Part shown: piece after piece, positions 1 to 7,962 of the stretch
Numbering within the stretch: position 1 is the first letter of the stretch
Layout: each line of letters opens with the position of its first letter
DNA from: Balneolales bacterium
Lineage (GTDB): Bacteria > Bacteroidota > Rhodothermia > Balneolales > Natronogracilivirgulaceae
Direction: 5' to 3'
Length of the DNA stretch: 29,663 nucleotides
NCBI GenBank assembly: GCA_007131535.1
Contig: SLQI01000323.1
Coordinates: 1-29,663 of the forward strand
Notes under the pieces: model-generated
What the model was told of the DNA's origin: nothing
The model's database searches: none
Seen by the model: only the letters and a program-made list of their open reading frames with translations
Position numbers and translations under genes: made by a program

Positions 1-1048
1 ACAGCTTCAACATCGTTACTTCCAGCAGGATACGAGGCTGCTGCGCTTCGCGGATCTTAAACTGCGCTTCACTGACGATATGCAGCATCCGCATCAAATC
101 ATCGGTTGAAAATGCCCCGGCCGTATCGGCAAACCTTTTACGCTGCTCTTCGGTAGCCTCTATGAGCTGATGGTTGGCCACATCCTTCGATAAATACAAA
201 TTGCGAAGATGCTCGGTCAGCCCGGACAAAAACTCCTGAATATCATAGCCTTCCTGGATCAGTCCGCTTATCAGTTGAAGCCCGGCTGTGGAGTCCTGTT
301 TAATGATGGCGTCCGTTAGCTCAAATAGTCGCTCGGAGCTTACCACATTAAGCGCTTTGTGCAGCTCATCGTGGGTGATTTCCGTACCGCAGAACGCAAC
401 GGCCTGATCCAATATACCCAGTGCATCACGCAGGGCGCCATCCGCCTTTTTAGCGATAACATGCAGCGAGTCTTCATCAATGGTGATGCTCTCTTTTTGG
501 CTGATATCTCTGAGGTGGTCGACAATCTCCTCTACCGATATCCGGCGGAAATCGTAACGCTGACAGCGGGAGATAATCGTCGGCAAAACCTTATGAGGCT
601 CGGTCGTCGCGAAAATAAATACGGCATGATCCGGCGGTTCTTCGAGGGTTTTGAGCAGGGCGTTAAAAGCCGGCTTGCTCAACATGTGCACCTCGTCGAT
701 GATGTAAATCTTGTACCGGCCGGTCTGTGGCGGAATGCGGACCCGCTCCCGCAACGCATGAACATCTTCCACTTTATTGTGGGATGCGGCGTCCATTTCA
801 AATATGTTGAGCGTGTTGCTCAGCTCCTCTCCGTCAACCGATTCATCCACCTCGTTGACCGTACGGGCCAACACCCGGGCCATGGTGGTTTTTCCCACAC
901 CCCGCGGTCCGCAAAACAGATAGGCATGGCTCAGCCTGTTCTGAGCAATGGCGTTTTTAAGTGTTTCGCTAACATGACTTTGTGATACAATATCGTCGAA
1001 TGAACGGGGACGATATTTACGGGTCAGCGCTTTATATACATCGGCCAT
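1..1048 (-). CDS. dnaX: DNA polymerase III subunit gamma/tau (partial, 3' end beyond window start)
   Basis: Clamp-loader ATPase of the replicative polymerase. My translation of the minus strand from the ATG at 1048 stays open to base 1 (349 residues visible). It begins MADVYKALTRKYRPRSFDDI, the standard DnaX opening. Visible motifs are Walker A GPRGVGKT, Walker B IIDEVHML (DExH variant), sensor 1 FIFATTEPHKV and the arginine-finger SRCQR motif, followed by the lid and collar start (LRDALGILDQAVAF, EFLSGLTEHLRNLYL). Missing are the four zinc-binding cysteines normally found between Walker A and the DAAS motif: the stretch after GKTTMARVLARTVN contains no cysteine and is slightly shortened. The C-terminal tau part lies outside the window, so frameshifting to gamma cannot be assessed. 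No clear Shine-Dalgarno precedes the ATG. Identity is certain from the motifs; the loss of the zinc module is read directly. Confidence 0.96.
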   Translation of the reverse strand, partial: MADVYKALTRKYRPRSFDDIVSQSHVSETLKNAIAQNRLSHAYLFCGPRGVGKTTMARVLARTVNEVDESVDGEELSNTLNIFEMDAASHNKVEDVHALRERVRIPPQTGRYKIYIIDEVHMLSKPAFNALLKTLEEPPDHAVFIFATTEPHKVLPTIISRCQRYDFRRISVEEIVDHLRDISQKESITIDEDSLHVIAKKADGALRDALGILDQAVAFCGTEITHDELHKALNVVSSERLFELTDAIIKQDSTAGLQLISGLIQEGYDIQEFLSGLTEHLRNLYLSKDVANHQLIEATEEQRKRFADTAGAFSTDDLMRMLHIVSEAQFKIREAQQPRILLEVTMLKL

Positions 1049-1128
1049 CGGCGTATCGGTTGATGTTGGTTTTCTGCTGTCCGGAAAGTAAGAATCACAG
1101 TAATGAAATGCTCAGTGGATGTGGTTGG

Positions 1129-1208
1129 TGTTTGGGTGTTCGTTTGTTCGAATGTTTGACTGTTTGATCGTTTACATTCAAACAATCAAACACCCGAACA
1201 ATCAAACA
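1129..1208. repeat. Octamer tandem/inverted repeat between S9 peptidase gene and dnaX
   Basis: On the plus strand, about six consecutive 8-bp units related to TGTTTGAT (TGTTTGGG, TGTTCGTT, TGTTCGAA, TGTTTGAC, TGTTTGAT, CGTTTACA) run from about 1129 to 1175. They are followed by four units in the opposite orientation (ATTCAAAC, AATCAAAC, ACCCGAAC, AATCAAAC) up to 1208. The two halves can pair into a long imperfect hairpin; about 26 of 34 aligned positions match. The repeat abuts the stop codon of the S9 peptidase gene and lies about 80 bp upstream of the dnaX start. It could end or stabilise the S9 transcript, or be a replication-slippage product. Confidence 0.8.
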
Positions 1209-3305
1209 TTATTCTTTGCGATTTTTCACGTGTTCCTCGAAGAAATGGAACATCCGATAGTATTCGTCATACCATGCGTTGGGATCCTGAAATGAATGGC
1301 GCTCATCCGGATAAACCATCATCTCGAAGTTGGTATTGCCCGACTGTATAAGCTTATTGGCATACTGCATGGCGTCCTGAAAACCGACATTATCATCGAT
1401 CAGTCCGTGCAGGAGCAGTGCCGGACGCTCCAGTTCTTCGGCATAAGTAAGCGGTGAACTTCGTTCATAATGTTCGGGATACTCCTCCGGATCTCCGAGT
1501 CTTGGTCGGGTGTACCAGGGATTCGCATAGTAGTAGTTCACCCAGTTCGTCACTTTGCGCAGGGCCGCTCCGGCATGGAAACGATCGGGTTTGTCGGTCA
1601 GAGTATACAACGCCATGAACCCGCCGTAGCTGCCGCCGTAAATACCAACCCGGTCGAGATCTACATACCCACCGTTTTCAGCAAGGTAGTCCAGTCCGTC
1701 GACGATATCCTTGGTTTCATACTTGCCCATCCAGTTGGTGACATCTTCGCGGAAGTCACGGCCGTAGCCGGTACTGTGGCGGAAATCCACTTCAACGGTC
1801 ACATAACCATGTTTGGTCAGGTATTGATCAAACATATACTCCCGCCAGTAGTTGTTCGACCATCCTTTGTAGACATTCTGGAGAGAGCCGGCTCCGTGGG
1901 CAAATACAACGACCGGATATTCCTCATTTTCGTCAAAATCCAACGGCTTGAGCACTCTCATGGAAAGTTCGGTTTCACCATCTCTGCCGGTAAAGCGGAT
2001 ATACTCAGGCTTCTGCCAGTCAATGGCTTTGAACCGCTCGGGGATAGATTCGGTCAGCCGGGTTTCCGCGGGGTTGCCGCGCAAATCCAATTGATAGAGC
2101 TCAAACGGTTCATTCCACCACGTCTTCTGATACACCAGCATCGACTTTGCCGGACTCAGATTGAATGACTGCCGGAATGCCGGCTCCTCGGTGAGACGCG
2201 TGTTTTGACCGCTGTTTACATCCAATCTGTAAATATGTCGTTTACCGGGGTCTTCCTCCGTAGACGCATACACAATTTGGCTGCTGTTTACCCATTCTGC
2301 GTACGGCACTTCAAAATCACCCCGGGTATGCTGCTGAAGCCCGCTGCCATCCGGATTCACCGTGTAGATGTGAGCCCAGCCGTCCTGTTCGGAAGTAAAC
2401 ATGATTAAATCCCGGTCCGGGGAGAACTCCATCGTGCTTCGGGCAGGATAAATCCATCCGTCGGTTTCATCCTCAAAGATCGTAACCGCATTGCCTTCGC
2501 TCAGATCGTACACCTTCATGGTGCGCTCTTTCATGTCACGATCGGTCCGGTCTACGGCCAATAACGAGCCATTTTTATTTACAGAGGTGTTCATGATACT
2601 GTAAATACCGTCAAACAGCGTATCTTTTTCAGCCGATTCCACTTCAATCGCAGAGGCATAAACATGAGCCTGCCCTCGCTGGCTTTCTCCCGGATCGACA
2701 AACTTATCCACGTATTCCGGGAAGTATACCGTGCGATGGTTCGAAGTATCATACTGCAATACGAACAGATAATCTCCGTCACCGCTCCACTCACTGACAA
2801 AATACCCCGGCTCATCCTCTTCTTTGGAGGTAATCTGTCGGAATTGAGCAGTTTCGGTATCCACGATCCACACATCACCTTCTTTGGAGAGTGCAATATG
2901 CCGGTTATCCGGCGCCCAAACCGGGGAGCCGATATGACTCTGCGTACTTACGATAGTTTGTTCACGGCTGCCGTCGCTGTCGGCAACAATCAGGTCCCCC
3001 TGATCTATATAAAACAATTTGGTACGATTGGGGCTGTACGTAGCCCGGTTAAAAACCCCATCCTCGTACTCGGTTACCGCTCCGCTTCCGCGAGCTACCT
3101 GATACTGCCCTCGCTGAGCGTAACTGGAGTCGTTCCAGCTGAAAAATATGCGGCTGTCGTCATAGGTAAAGCCGCTCACTGCCGGTCGTACTCCCGGCAG
3201 GTGGGGTTCGTGAAAAATGGTTTTCAGGCTCAGGGTATCCAACCCGTCCCGGGCAAAAACACTTGCCGGCAGTAGTATAGCAATCAGGAATAGCAGTCGT
3301 TTCAT
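1209..3305 (-). CDS. Exported S9 family (prolyl oligopeptidase/DPP-IV-like) serine peptidase
   Basis: 698 residues. A signal peptide occupies residues 1-18 (MKRLLFLIAILLPASVFA), so the enzyme is likely periplasmic. Residues from about 30 to 430 are a beta-propeller of PD40/WD40-like blades (repeated patterns such as SPDRDLIMFTS and WAPDNRHIALS). The C-terminal 250 residues are an alpha/beta hydrolase with the S9 catalytic triad: Ser559 in GGSYGG, Asp637 in HGLIDDNV and His670 in DERHSF. The family cleaves short peptides, often after proline or as di- or acyl-peptidases; the exact substrate cannot be read from the sequence. It lies 190 bp downstream of the Xaa-Pro aminopeptidase gene on the same strand, which suggests shared use in peptide catabolism. 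The gap carries a possible promoter, so it may be transcribed separately. Confidence 0.93.
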   Translation of the reverse strand: MKRLLFLIAILLPASVFARDGLDTLSLKTIFHEPHLPGVRPAVSGFTYDDSRIFFSWNDSSYAQRGQYQVARGSGAVTEYEDGVFNRATYSPNRTKLFYIDQGDLIVADSDGSREQTIVSTQSHIGSPVWAPDNRHIALSKEGDVWIVDTETAQFRQITSKEEDEPGYFVSEWSGDGDYLFVLQYDTSNHRTVYFPEYVDKFVDPGESQRGQAHVYASAIEVESAEKDTLFDGIYSIMNTSVNKNGSLLAVDRTDRDMKERTMKVYDLSEGNAVTIFEDETDGWIYPARSTMEFSPDRDLIMFTSEQDGWAHIYTVNPDGSGLQQHTRGDFEVPYAEWVNSSQIVYASTEEDPGKRHIYRLDVNSGQNTRLTEEPAFRQSFNLSPAKSMLVYQKTWWNEPFELYQLDLRGNPAETRLTESIPERFKAIDWQKPEYIRFTGRDGETELSMRVLKPLDFDENEEYPVVVFAHGAGSLQNVYKGWSNNYWREYMFDQYLTKHGYVTVEVDFRHSTGYGRDFREDVTNWMGKYETKDIVDGLDYLAENGGYVDLDRVGIYGGSYGGFMALYTLTDKPDRFHAGAALRKVTNWVNYYYANPWYTRPRLGDPEEYPEHYERSSPLTYAEELERPALLLHGLIDDNVGFQDAMQYANKLIQSGNTNFEMMVYPDERHSFQDPNAWYDEYYRMFHFFEEHVKNRKE

Positions 3306-3495
3306 AGTTCCGTATTACGTTAGTATTTCCAACCCTTGGTTTTGAATGGTGATCAATTCATCCCGGATAGGTCATCCGGCTTAATCACACAAAAACCTTT
3401 GGTGATACCGGATATAGCATAAGTGGCTGTAAATGTACTTACACAAAAATTAATTGCCAACCCATTGATCAAAGGAATCTTTCGGTAATCCGGGT
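3306..3495. other. Intergenic gap with small hairpin
   Basis: No coding signal. A 6-bp perfect stem (CCGGAT 3363-3368, ATCCGG 3374-3379, 5-nt loop) lacks a T-run on either strand, so it is not a convincing intrinsic terminator. A promoter candidate for the S9 gene lies further upstream, at 3430-3460. Confidence 0.6.
3430..3460 (-). promoter_or_regulatory. Candidate Bacteroidota-type promoter for the S9 peptidase gene
   Basis: On the minus strand, TTG (3459-3457) is followed after 20 nt by TACATTTA (3437-3430). This is close to the Bacteroidota sigma-A consensus TTTG-N19/20-TAnnTTTG. The predicted start of transcription would leave a leader of about 120 nt before the ATG at 3305. It is a match by eye only. 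Confidence 0.35.
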
Positions 3496-4830
3496 TCAAT
3501 GCTCTGAGGCTATCAGAGCTTCAATTTCTGAACGTTCTTTCGGCACATTGGTTAAATTTTCATTGCTGCCGTTGGTGACGATCACATTGTCTTCAATCCG
3601 AATACCACCGGAGTGCAGATGGGGCTCTATTTTATCGGCATTCAGATACCGGGATTTCTCCTCATCCTCAAATGCCGGTTTTAACAGGGCCGGGATAAAA
3701 TACAGGCCCGGCTCAATGGTAAGCACCATACCCGGCTCAATGGTTCGCCGTGCTCTGAGAAACTTCAGCCCGGGCCGATCAATTTTTTCCACACCTTTGG
3801 GATACCCTCCGACATCGTGAGTGTCCAGGCCGAGAAAATGGCCAAGTCCGTGGGGGAAGAAGAGGGCAAAAATATTTTTCTCCATCAGCTCATCGAGCTC
3901 GCCTTTCACCAATCCCATCTGATTAAGCCCATCGAGCATATCGCGGCTGGCTTGCAGGTGCAGCTCCTCCATTTTGTTACCGGGTATAACATTATCGATA
4001 GCATTGTTCTGGGCATTCAATACGATGTCATAGAGTTCTGCCTGGAATTCGGTGAATTTGCCGTTCACCGGATAGGTGCGGGTCACATCAGCGGCATAGC
4101 CGTTGTGTTCGGCGCCGGCATCCACCAGAAACCATTCGCCGTCTTTTAGCTGACGGTCGCAATTGACATAGTGCAGAATGGCGCTTCCGGGACCTGACGC
4201 ATAAATACCACTGTACGGTTCATGGACCATCCCCCGCGACAGGCGGACATAGTCGAACTCGGCTTTCATTTCGTATTCCTTCATCCCGTGGCGCACCACC
4301 TTCATCAGGCGGCGGTGAGCTGTATTGGCTACATCAGCAGCTTTCCGAAGCTGGTTGCACTCCCAGTCGGTTTTGATGCACCGGCAATAGGCCAGCGCAT
4401 CTTTCAACAAATTATCGTCGGTCTGCCAACCCGATTCCCCGATTTCTTCGGCACTATCTTCATCAAGACAGTAAATGCGTTCGGGCTTGTAGCTGCCAAT
4501 GACCTCTTCCAGCTCGTCATCGTAATGCACCTTATCGGGTTTATAGCGGGCATTGTAGTCATCCTTCGTAAATACATAACCGTTCCACACGGCAAACTGG
4601 GCATCCCGCCTTGGTACAAATAAGTGCCAGGTTCCGCTCGGTACATGCATCAGCATGTGAAAATCCGGTTCGTTAACTCCGGTCAGATACCAGAAATTAG
4701 ATTCCTGACGAAACGGATATTCAAAGTCGGTATCGTAACGATGATAAACGGTTCCCCCTTCGAGATAAATAAGCGCGTTAGTTTCCTCTTGAAAGCACTC
4801 TTTGAGTTTTGCGCGGTGTTCGCTATGCAT
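3496..4830 (-). CDS. pepP: Xaa-Pro aminopeptidase (M24B, aminopeptidase P)
   Basis: 444 residues, close to the length of E. coli PepP. The N-terminal creatinase-like domain (about 1-160) carries the typical FEYPFRQESNFWYLTG motif. The C-terminal pita-bread domain holds all five dinuclear metal ligands: Asp237 and Asp248 (VDAG...AADVTRTYPV), His331 (HGLGHFLGLDTHD), Glu373 (TIEPGLYF) and Glu413 (GGIRIEDNV). It removes N-terminal residues that precede proline and needs Mn2+ or similar metals; there is no signal peptide, so it is cytosolic. The ATG at 4830 overlaps the end of the upstream HsdR-N gene by 8 nt, indicating cotranscription and probably coupled translation. The S9 peptidase follows downstream. 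Confidence 0.95.
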   Translation of the reverse strand: MHSEHRAKLKECFQEETNALIYLEGGTVYHRYDTDFEYPFRQESNFWYLTGVNEPDFHMLMHVPSGTWHLFVPRRDAQFAVWNGYVFTKDDYNARYKPDKVHYDDELEEVIGSYKPERIYCLDEDSAEEIGESGWQTDDNLLKDALAYCRCIKTDWECNQLRKAADVANTAHRRLMKVVRHGMKEYEMKAEFDYVRLSRGMVHEPYSGIYASGPGSAILHYVNCDRQLKDGEWFLVDAGAEHNGYAADVTRTYPVNGKFTEFQAELYDIVLNAQNNAIDNVIPGNKMEELHLQASRDMLDGLNQMGLVKGELDELMEKNIFALFFPHGLGHFLGLDTHDVGGYPKGVEKIDRPGLKFLRARRTIEPGMVLTIEPGLYFIPALLKPAFEDEEKSRYLNADKIEPHLHSGGIRIEDNVIVTNGSNENLTNVPKERSEIEALIASEH

Positions 4831-5788
4831 GGGTTAAACTTTGTTGATTTAAGTATTGAATAACCGGCTCAATCATATCCATCGAACCGGATGCTACTCT
4901 CGGATTCAGTGGCAGAGTAATACTTTCGAAAAGATGTACCGGTATGGTTTTATCAGGCAGATAGAGCGTGGTATCCGGGCCTACTTTTTTCCGGTGCAAC
5001 TCCGGATTAAGCTCCACCAAACCGGCATTTTTATTATTCTTTTTAAACAACATGACGATCCGGGTGCTGCCATGTTTAGAGGCAACCATGGACATGGCCA
5101 CTTTCCACTCATCATCAAATTGGATAATCCTGTAATAGTGCTGCAGGGAACCGTCCGGTGATTGAACCTTAGGTTGAAGGTAAACGATATTGCCGGGGTT
5201 ATCCCGGATTTCATCAACAAACACGCGATGCAGCATTTCGCTTAAGAACCGGCGTAATTGCGGGCTTGTATTTTCACCGGCGAACCCGCGTTCCGACCAA
5301 TAGTCAAACCGGGAAGTTTGTGCTGTTTCTGCGGGTTCCGGCCAGCTCACCGGCAGTTCTTCAACCTCCGTATCCGGATCGGTGGTTTTATAGATGTAGT
5401 CGTTCACCCCGTTGGTTACCATAACATAGTCTGAGTCAACACTCCGGTTATAGCTGCCGGCCTGAATCATCGTATCGAGGTTGAGGTTGACATTTTCAGC
5501 CTTGCACTCAACCAGCAGAACGGGGTTAAATTTCCGGTCATAACATAGTACATCCACTCTTCCCTTCTGGTCTTCATTGCCGCGCTCGGCCAGAACCTCC
5601 AGGCCGATCCGGCTTTTAGGCCAACCGGCCTCATAGATCAGATAGTCAATCAATCTCAGCCGAACCCGCTCCTCCGGACGATTAACCAGGGGTTTTTTCA
5701 GGATAGGGTTCCACAACATGCGTTTACCCTGTCTCCAGGTAATTCTCGGAAAATGACGTAATGCGCGACTATTTTTCACTTTTTTCAC
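4823..5788 (-). CDS. Orphan HsdR N-terminal-domain (PD-(D/E)XK nuclease fold) protein
   Basis: 321 residues from a GTG start at 5788, or 298 from the ATG at 5719 (MLWNPI...). Homologues that I recall begin near the latter, but a good promoter 30 nt upstream of the GTG permits the longer form. Residues about 35-135 resemble the nuclease domain of type I restriction R subunits (HSDR_N_2): Glu64 (IGLEV), Asp79 (GRVDVLCYD) and Glu94/Lys96 (VECK) form an intact PD-(D/E)XK site, and a QAGSYNRSVDSD stretch follows. There is no helicase domain, methylase or specificity gene nearby, so this is not a restriction system. The C-terminal 170 residues have no domain I recognise. Its stop overlaps the pepP start by 8 nt. 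Stand-alone proteins of this kind are common in Bacteroidota housekeeping loci; their function is unknown to me, and DNA cleavage or repair is only inference. Confidence 0.8.
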   Translation of the reverse strand: MKKVKNSRALRHFPRITWRQGKRMLWNPILKKPLVNRPEERVRLRLIDYLIYEAGWPKSRIGLEVLAERGNEDQKGRVDVLCYDRKFNPVLLVECKAENVNLNLDTMIQAGSYNRSVDSDYVMVTNGVNDYIYKTTDPDTEVEELPVSWPEPAETAQTSRFDYWSERGFAGENTSPQLRRFLSEMLHRVFVDEIRDNPGNIVYLQPKVQSPDGSLQHYYRIIQFDDEWKVAMSMVASKHGSTRIVMLFKKNNKNAGLVELNPELHRKKVGPDTTLYLPDKTIPVHLFESITLPLNPRVASGSMDMIEPVIQYLNQQSLTHA

Positions 5789-5816
5789 CCATCATCATGA
5801 TCTAAATAAACCGCGT

Positions 5817-5847
5817 CTAAAATACGCAACCGTTGCCATTGGCCAAA
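5817..5847 (-). promoter_or_regulatory. Candidate promoter of the HsdR-N/pepP unit
   Basis: The minus strand reads TTTG (5847-5844), 19 nt, TATTTTAG (5824-5817). This fits the Bacteroidota consensus TTTG-N19-TAnnTTTG at all but one defined position. It lies just downstream of the yidC terminator and about 30 bp upstream of the GTG start, as expected for a new transcription unit. Confidence 0.5.
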
Positions 5848-5867
5848 TCAAATTTTGGAATGTCACG

Positions 5868-5904
5868 ATAAAAGGCCTGCCGGGATTACATTCCGACAGG
5901 CCTT
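5868..5904 (-). terminator. Intrinsic terminator of the rpmH-rnpA-yidD-yidC operon
   Basis: An 8-bp perfect stem (AAGGCCTG 5872-5879 with CAGGCCTT 5897-5904) is extended by CGG/CCG after one mismatch, with a 9-nt loop. On the minus strand it is followed by a short T tract (TTTT then AT). It lies about 140 nt after the yidC stop and before the HsdR-N promoter. The T tract is short, so efficiency is uncertain. Confidence 0.6.
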
Positions 5905-5962
5905 CTGATAAAAAATCAATACTATCCAGTGTTAGTTATGAAAACGTCAAGGCGCGCGAAGG

Positions 5963-6005
5963 CCCAAAAAGCGGAGTGTACATGGCGTACACGAGCTTTT
6001 TTGGG
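5963..6005. repeat. Interrupted palindrome, REP/MITE-like hairpin after yidC
   Basis: The outer arms CCCAAAAAGC (5963-5972) and GCTTTTTTGGG (5995-6005) enclose an inner perfect stem GTGTAC (5976-5981)/GTACAC (5987-5992) with a 5-nt loop ATGGC. The flanks are unusually GC-rich (GGCGCGCGAAGG before, GATCGAGCGGATCGC after) compared with the surrounding DNA. It sits 40 bp after the yidC stop, upstream of the main terminator. The layered stem looks like a dispersed palindromic element, but copy number elsewhere is unknown. Because of the 6-T run in its right arm it could also act in termination on the plus strand, where no gene ends. Confidence 0.6.
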
Positions 6006-6044
6006 ATCGAGCGGATCGCAATTATTGGTGTTTACTTACAGACA

Positions 6045-7955
6045 CTACTTAGAGGCTTGAGCTTCCTGATCCTGCTCTTCCTGCTTTTTCCGGCGTTCTT
6101 CTTTACGCTTTTCCTTTTCCTCTTTCATTCGCTCTTTTTTCATCTCCTTGGCCTTTTTCTTATCGACCGACTCCATCAGCTCCTCTTTATCAATTTTCGG
6201 AGCATTTTTGTTGATGAGTTGCTGCTGGCCAACAGAGAGAATATTGAACATGGCATAGTAGAGACTCAATCCTGAGGAGAAAGAGTTGAACACAAAAAGC
6301 AGGATAACCGGCATCACATATTGCATGGCTTTCAGCGCCGGGTTGGGCGCCGCCTGCGACTGTCCGGACATTTTCATCATCAATACCATAGAGGCGGCCA
6401 TAATCAGTACAAAGCCGGCAATGTGGTCGCCGAGAAGCGGCACAGTAAAAGGCAGGTTAATGATGATATCCGGTGCCGAGAGGTCATCAGCCCATAAAAA
6501 CGAGGCCTGCCGTAACTCTATGGAGTTTTGAAAAAATGCAAAAAACGTAATGAGTATCGGCATTTGCAGAAGCATCGGCAAACAGCTGCCCAGCGGATTC
6601 ACCTTAGCCTTTTTAAACAGCTTGAGCTGAGCCTCCTGCAGTTTCTGCGGATTGTCTTTGTACTTTTCCTGTATGGCTTTTATTTCGGGCTGCAGCTCCC
6701 GCATCGCTGCCATACTTTGGAAACTCTTTTTAGTGAGCGGATACAATGCCAGCTTTACGGCAATTGCAAACAGGATAAGCGTTACACCTATGCTGCCGGT
6801 AAGATTGCCGAAAAAATTGAAAAACGGGAGGATGATCCACCGTACAAACGGGTCGGTAAACCAGTTCAGCCATCCGAAAAACGGAGGGGAGGTTTCCACC
6901 ATATCGAACCCTGAAGCATCGAAATGCCGCAGCTGGCTGTACTCGAGCGGGCCTACATACATTGAGTACTGAGCGATAGCATCTTCAGAGACCCGGGAAC
7001 GTACACCAGTAGAGTAGCGATGAATCGTTTCCGGATCATCCACTTCGCCGGTTATTTCCGCTGTAAGTGTAGCTCCGTCGGTACTGTTTAACGGCTTGAT
7101 CATCTGGGTAAAGAACTTAGTCTTGGAAGCGACCCAGTCAATATCTCCGGTGATCAATTGCTCGGAATAACCGATATCGTCCGGCTGAAAGTCTTCCAGA
7201 ACACCTCCGGCCCGGCTGTAGGCTTTGGTATACATCGCCTCGGAAAACCTGGAGCCAACCGTACCCATTGCGCGCTCGGTCATATTCAGCCCCGGCCGCC
7301 AAAGCATCTCATAACTCCGGCCGCCGACATACTGTTCTATGCCGTCGAACTCTACATCAAAATCTACTCGGTGGCGGTCACCATGGAACCGGTAGGTGTA
7401 AATCAGCCGGCTGCCGTCTTCGAGCGTAAGGGCATATTGGAGTTCAGCTTGATCATCCCCTTCGAGAACAATTTCATTTTCCGGAGTGAGCTGCTCAAAC
7501 ATGAGCTGATCGGTCTCAACGCGGTAATTTTCCGTTGAAATAAACTCCAGTGCATAAGCCGACCTTGTGGTATCCGGTATAAGCTGAACCGGTCCGCTAC
7601 TATCCCAATGTTGATGACGCAGCAGTCTATACTTAGCCGGACCGCCACCAACGGTTGTAAATGTAATTTCATAGCGGGGAGACCGGACCACCGTTTCCAC
7701 CGTATCGGTGGCGGTATAGGCATCAAAAACGCCAAAAACCGGCTCTCCTTCTTCATCTTCTTCAACTTCCAATTCATCCGGATCGGCCTCTTCATCCGGC
7801 TGCTGGGGATCCACTTCCTCGGTGAGGGTATCCTGGCGGGCTTCCCGCTCAGCTTGTCGTCTTTCCAGCTCCTCCGGATCGGGAGTAGTCACCCACATCC
7901 AGGCTAACAGGAGCAGAAAAATAAGTATAAATCCGATTACGGCGTTACGGTCCAA
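6045..7955 (-). CDS. yidC: YidC/Oxa1 family membrane protein insertase
   Basis: 636 residues; inserts inner-membrane proteins alone or with SecYEG. TM1 is at about residues 6-22 (VIGFILIFLLLLAWMWV), followed by an acidic linker (DEEADPDELEVEEDEEGE) and a large periplasmic domain to about 370. The conserved five-TM insertase core then runs from about 380 to 580, including KLALYPLTKKSFQSM, NPLGSCLPMLLQMPI and the final TM GLSLYYAMFNILS. The hydrophilic-groove arginine of E. coli YidC is replaced by Lys401. The last 40-50 residues are a highly charged K/E/R coiled tail, likely ribosome-binding. The start is a rare TTG at 7955, supported by the family-typical MDRN opening. The gene is 7 nt after yidD, last in the rpmH-rnpA-yidD-yidC operon. 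Confidence 0.97.
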   Translation of the reverse strand: MDRNAVIGFILIFLLLLAWMWVTTPDPEELERRQAEREARQDTLTEEVDPQQPDEEADPDELEVEEDEEGEPVFGVFDAYTATDTVETVVRSPRYEITFTTVGGGPAKYRLLRHQHWDSSGPVQLIPDTTRSAYALEFISTENYRVETDQLMFEQLTPENEIVLEGDDQAELQYALTLEDGSRLIYTYRFHGDRHRVDFDVEFDGIEQYVGGRSYEMLWRPGLNMTERAMGTVGSRFSEAMYTKAYSRAGGVLEDFQPDDIGYSEQLITGDIDWVASKTKFFTQMIKPLNSTDGATLTAEITGEVDDPETIHRYSTGVRSRVSEDAIAQYSMYVGPLEYSQLRHFDASGFDMVETSPPFFGWLNWFTDPFVRWIILPFFNFFGNLTGSIGVTLILFAIAVKLALYPLTKKSFQSMAAMRELQPEIKAIQEKYKDNPQKLQEAQLKLFKKAKVNPLGSCLPMLLQMPILITFFAFFQNSIELRQASFLWADDLSAPDIIINLPFTVPLLGDHIAGFVLIMAASMVLMMKMSGQSQAAPNPALKAMQYVMPVILLFVFNSFSSGLSLYYAMFNILSVGQQQLINKNAPKIDKEELMESVDKKKAKEMKKERMKEEKEKRKEERRKKQEEQDQEAQASK

Positions 7956-7962
7956 AAGTCAG

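Noticed and set aside
359..985. Open frame of 208 codons on the plus strand opposite dnaX
   Set aside because: It is fully antisense to a conserved dnaX frame and has no recognisable family; a shadow frame.
3363..3379. Hairpin CCGGAT/ATCCGG as terminator of pepP
   Set aside because: It has no T-run on either strand, and the stem is only 6 bp.
4823..5788. Type I restriction-modification system
   Set aside because: Only an HsdR-N-like domain is present; no helicase motor, HsdM or HsdS nearby.
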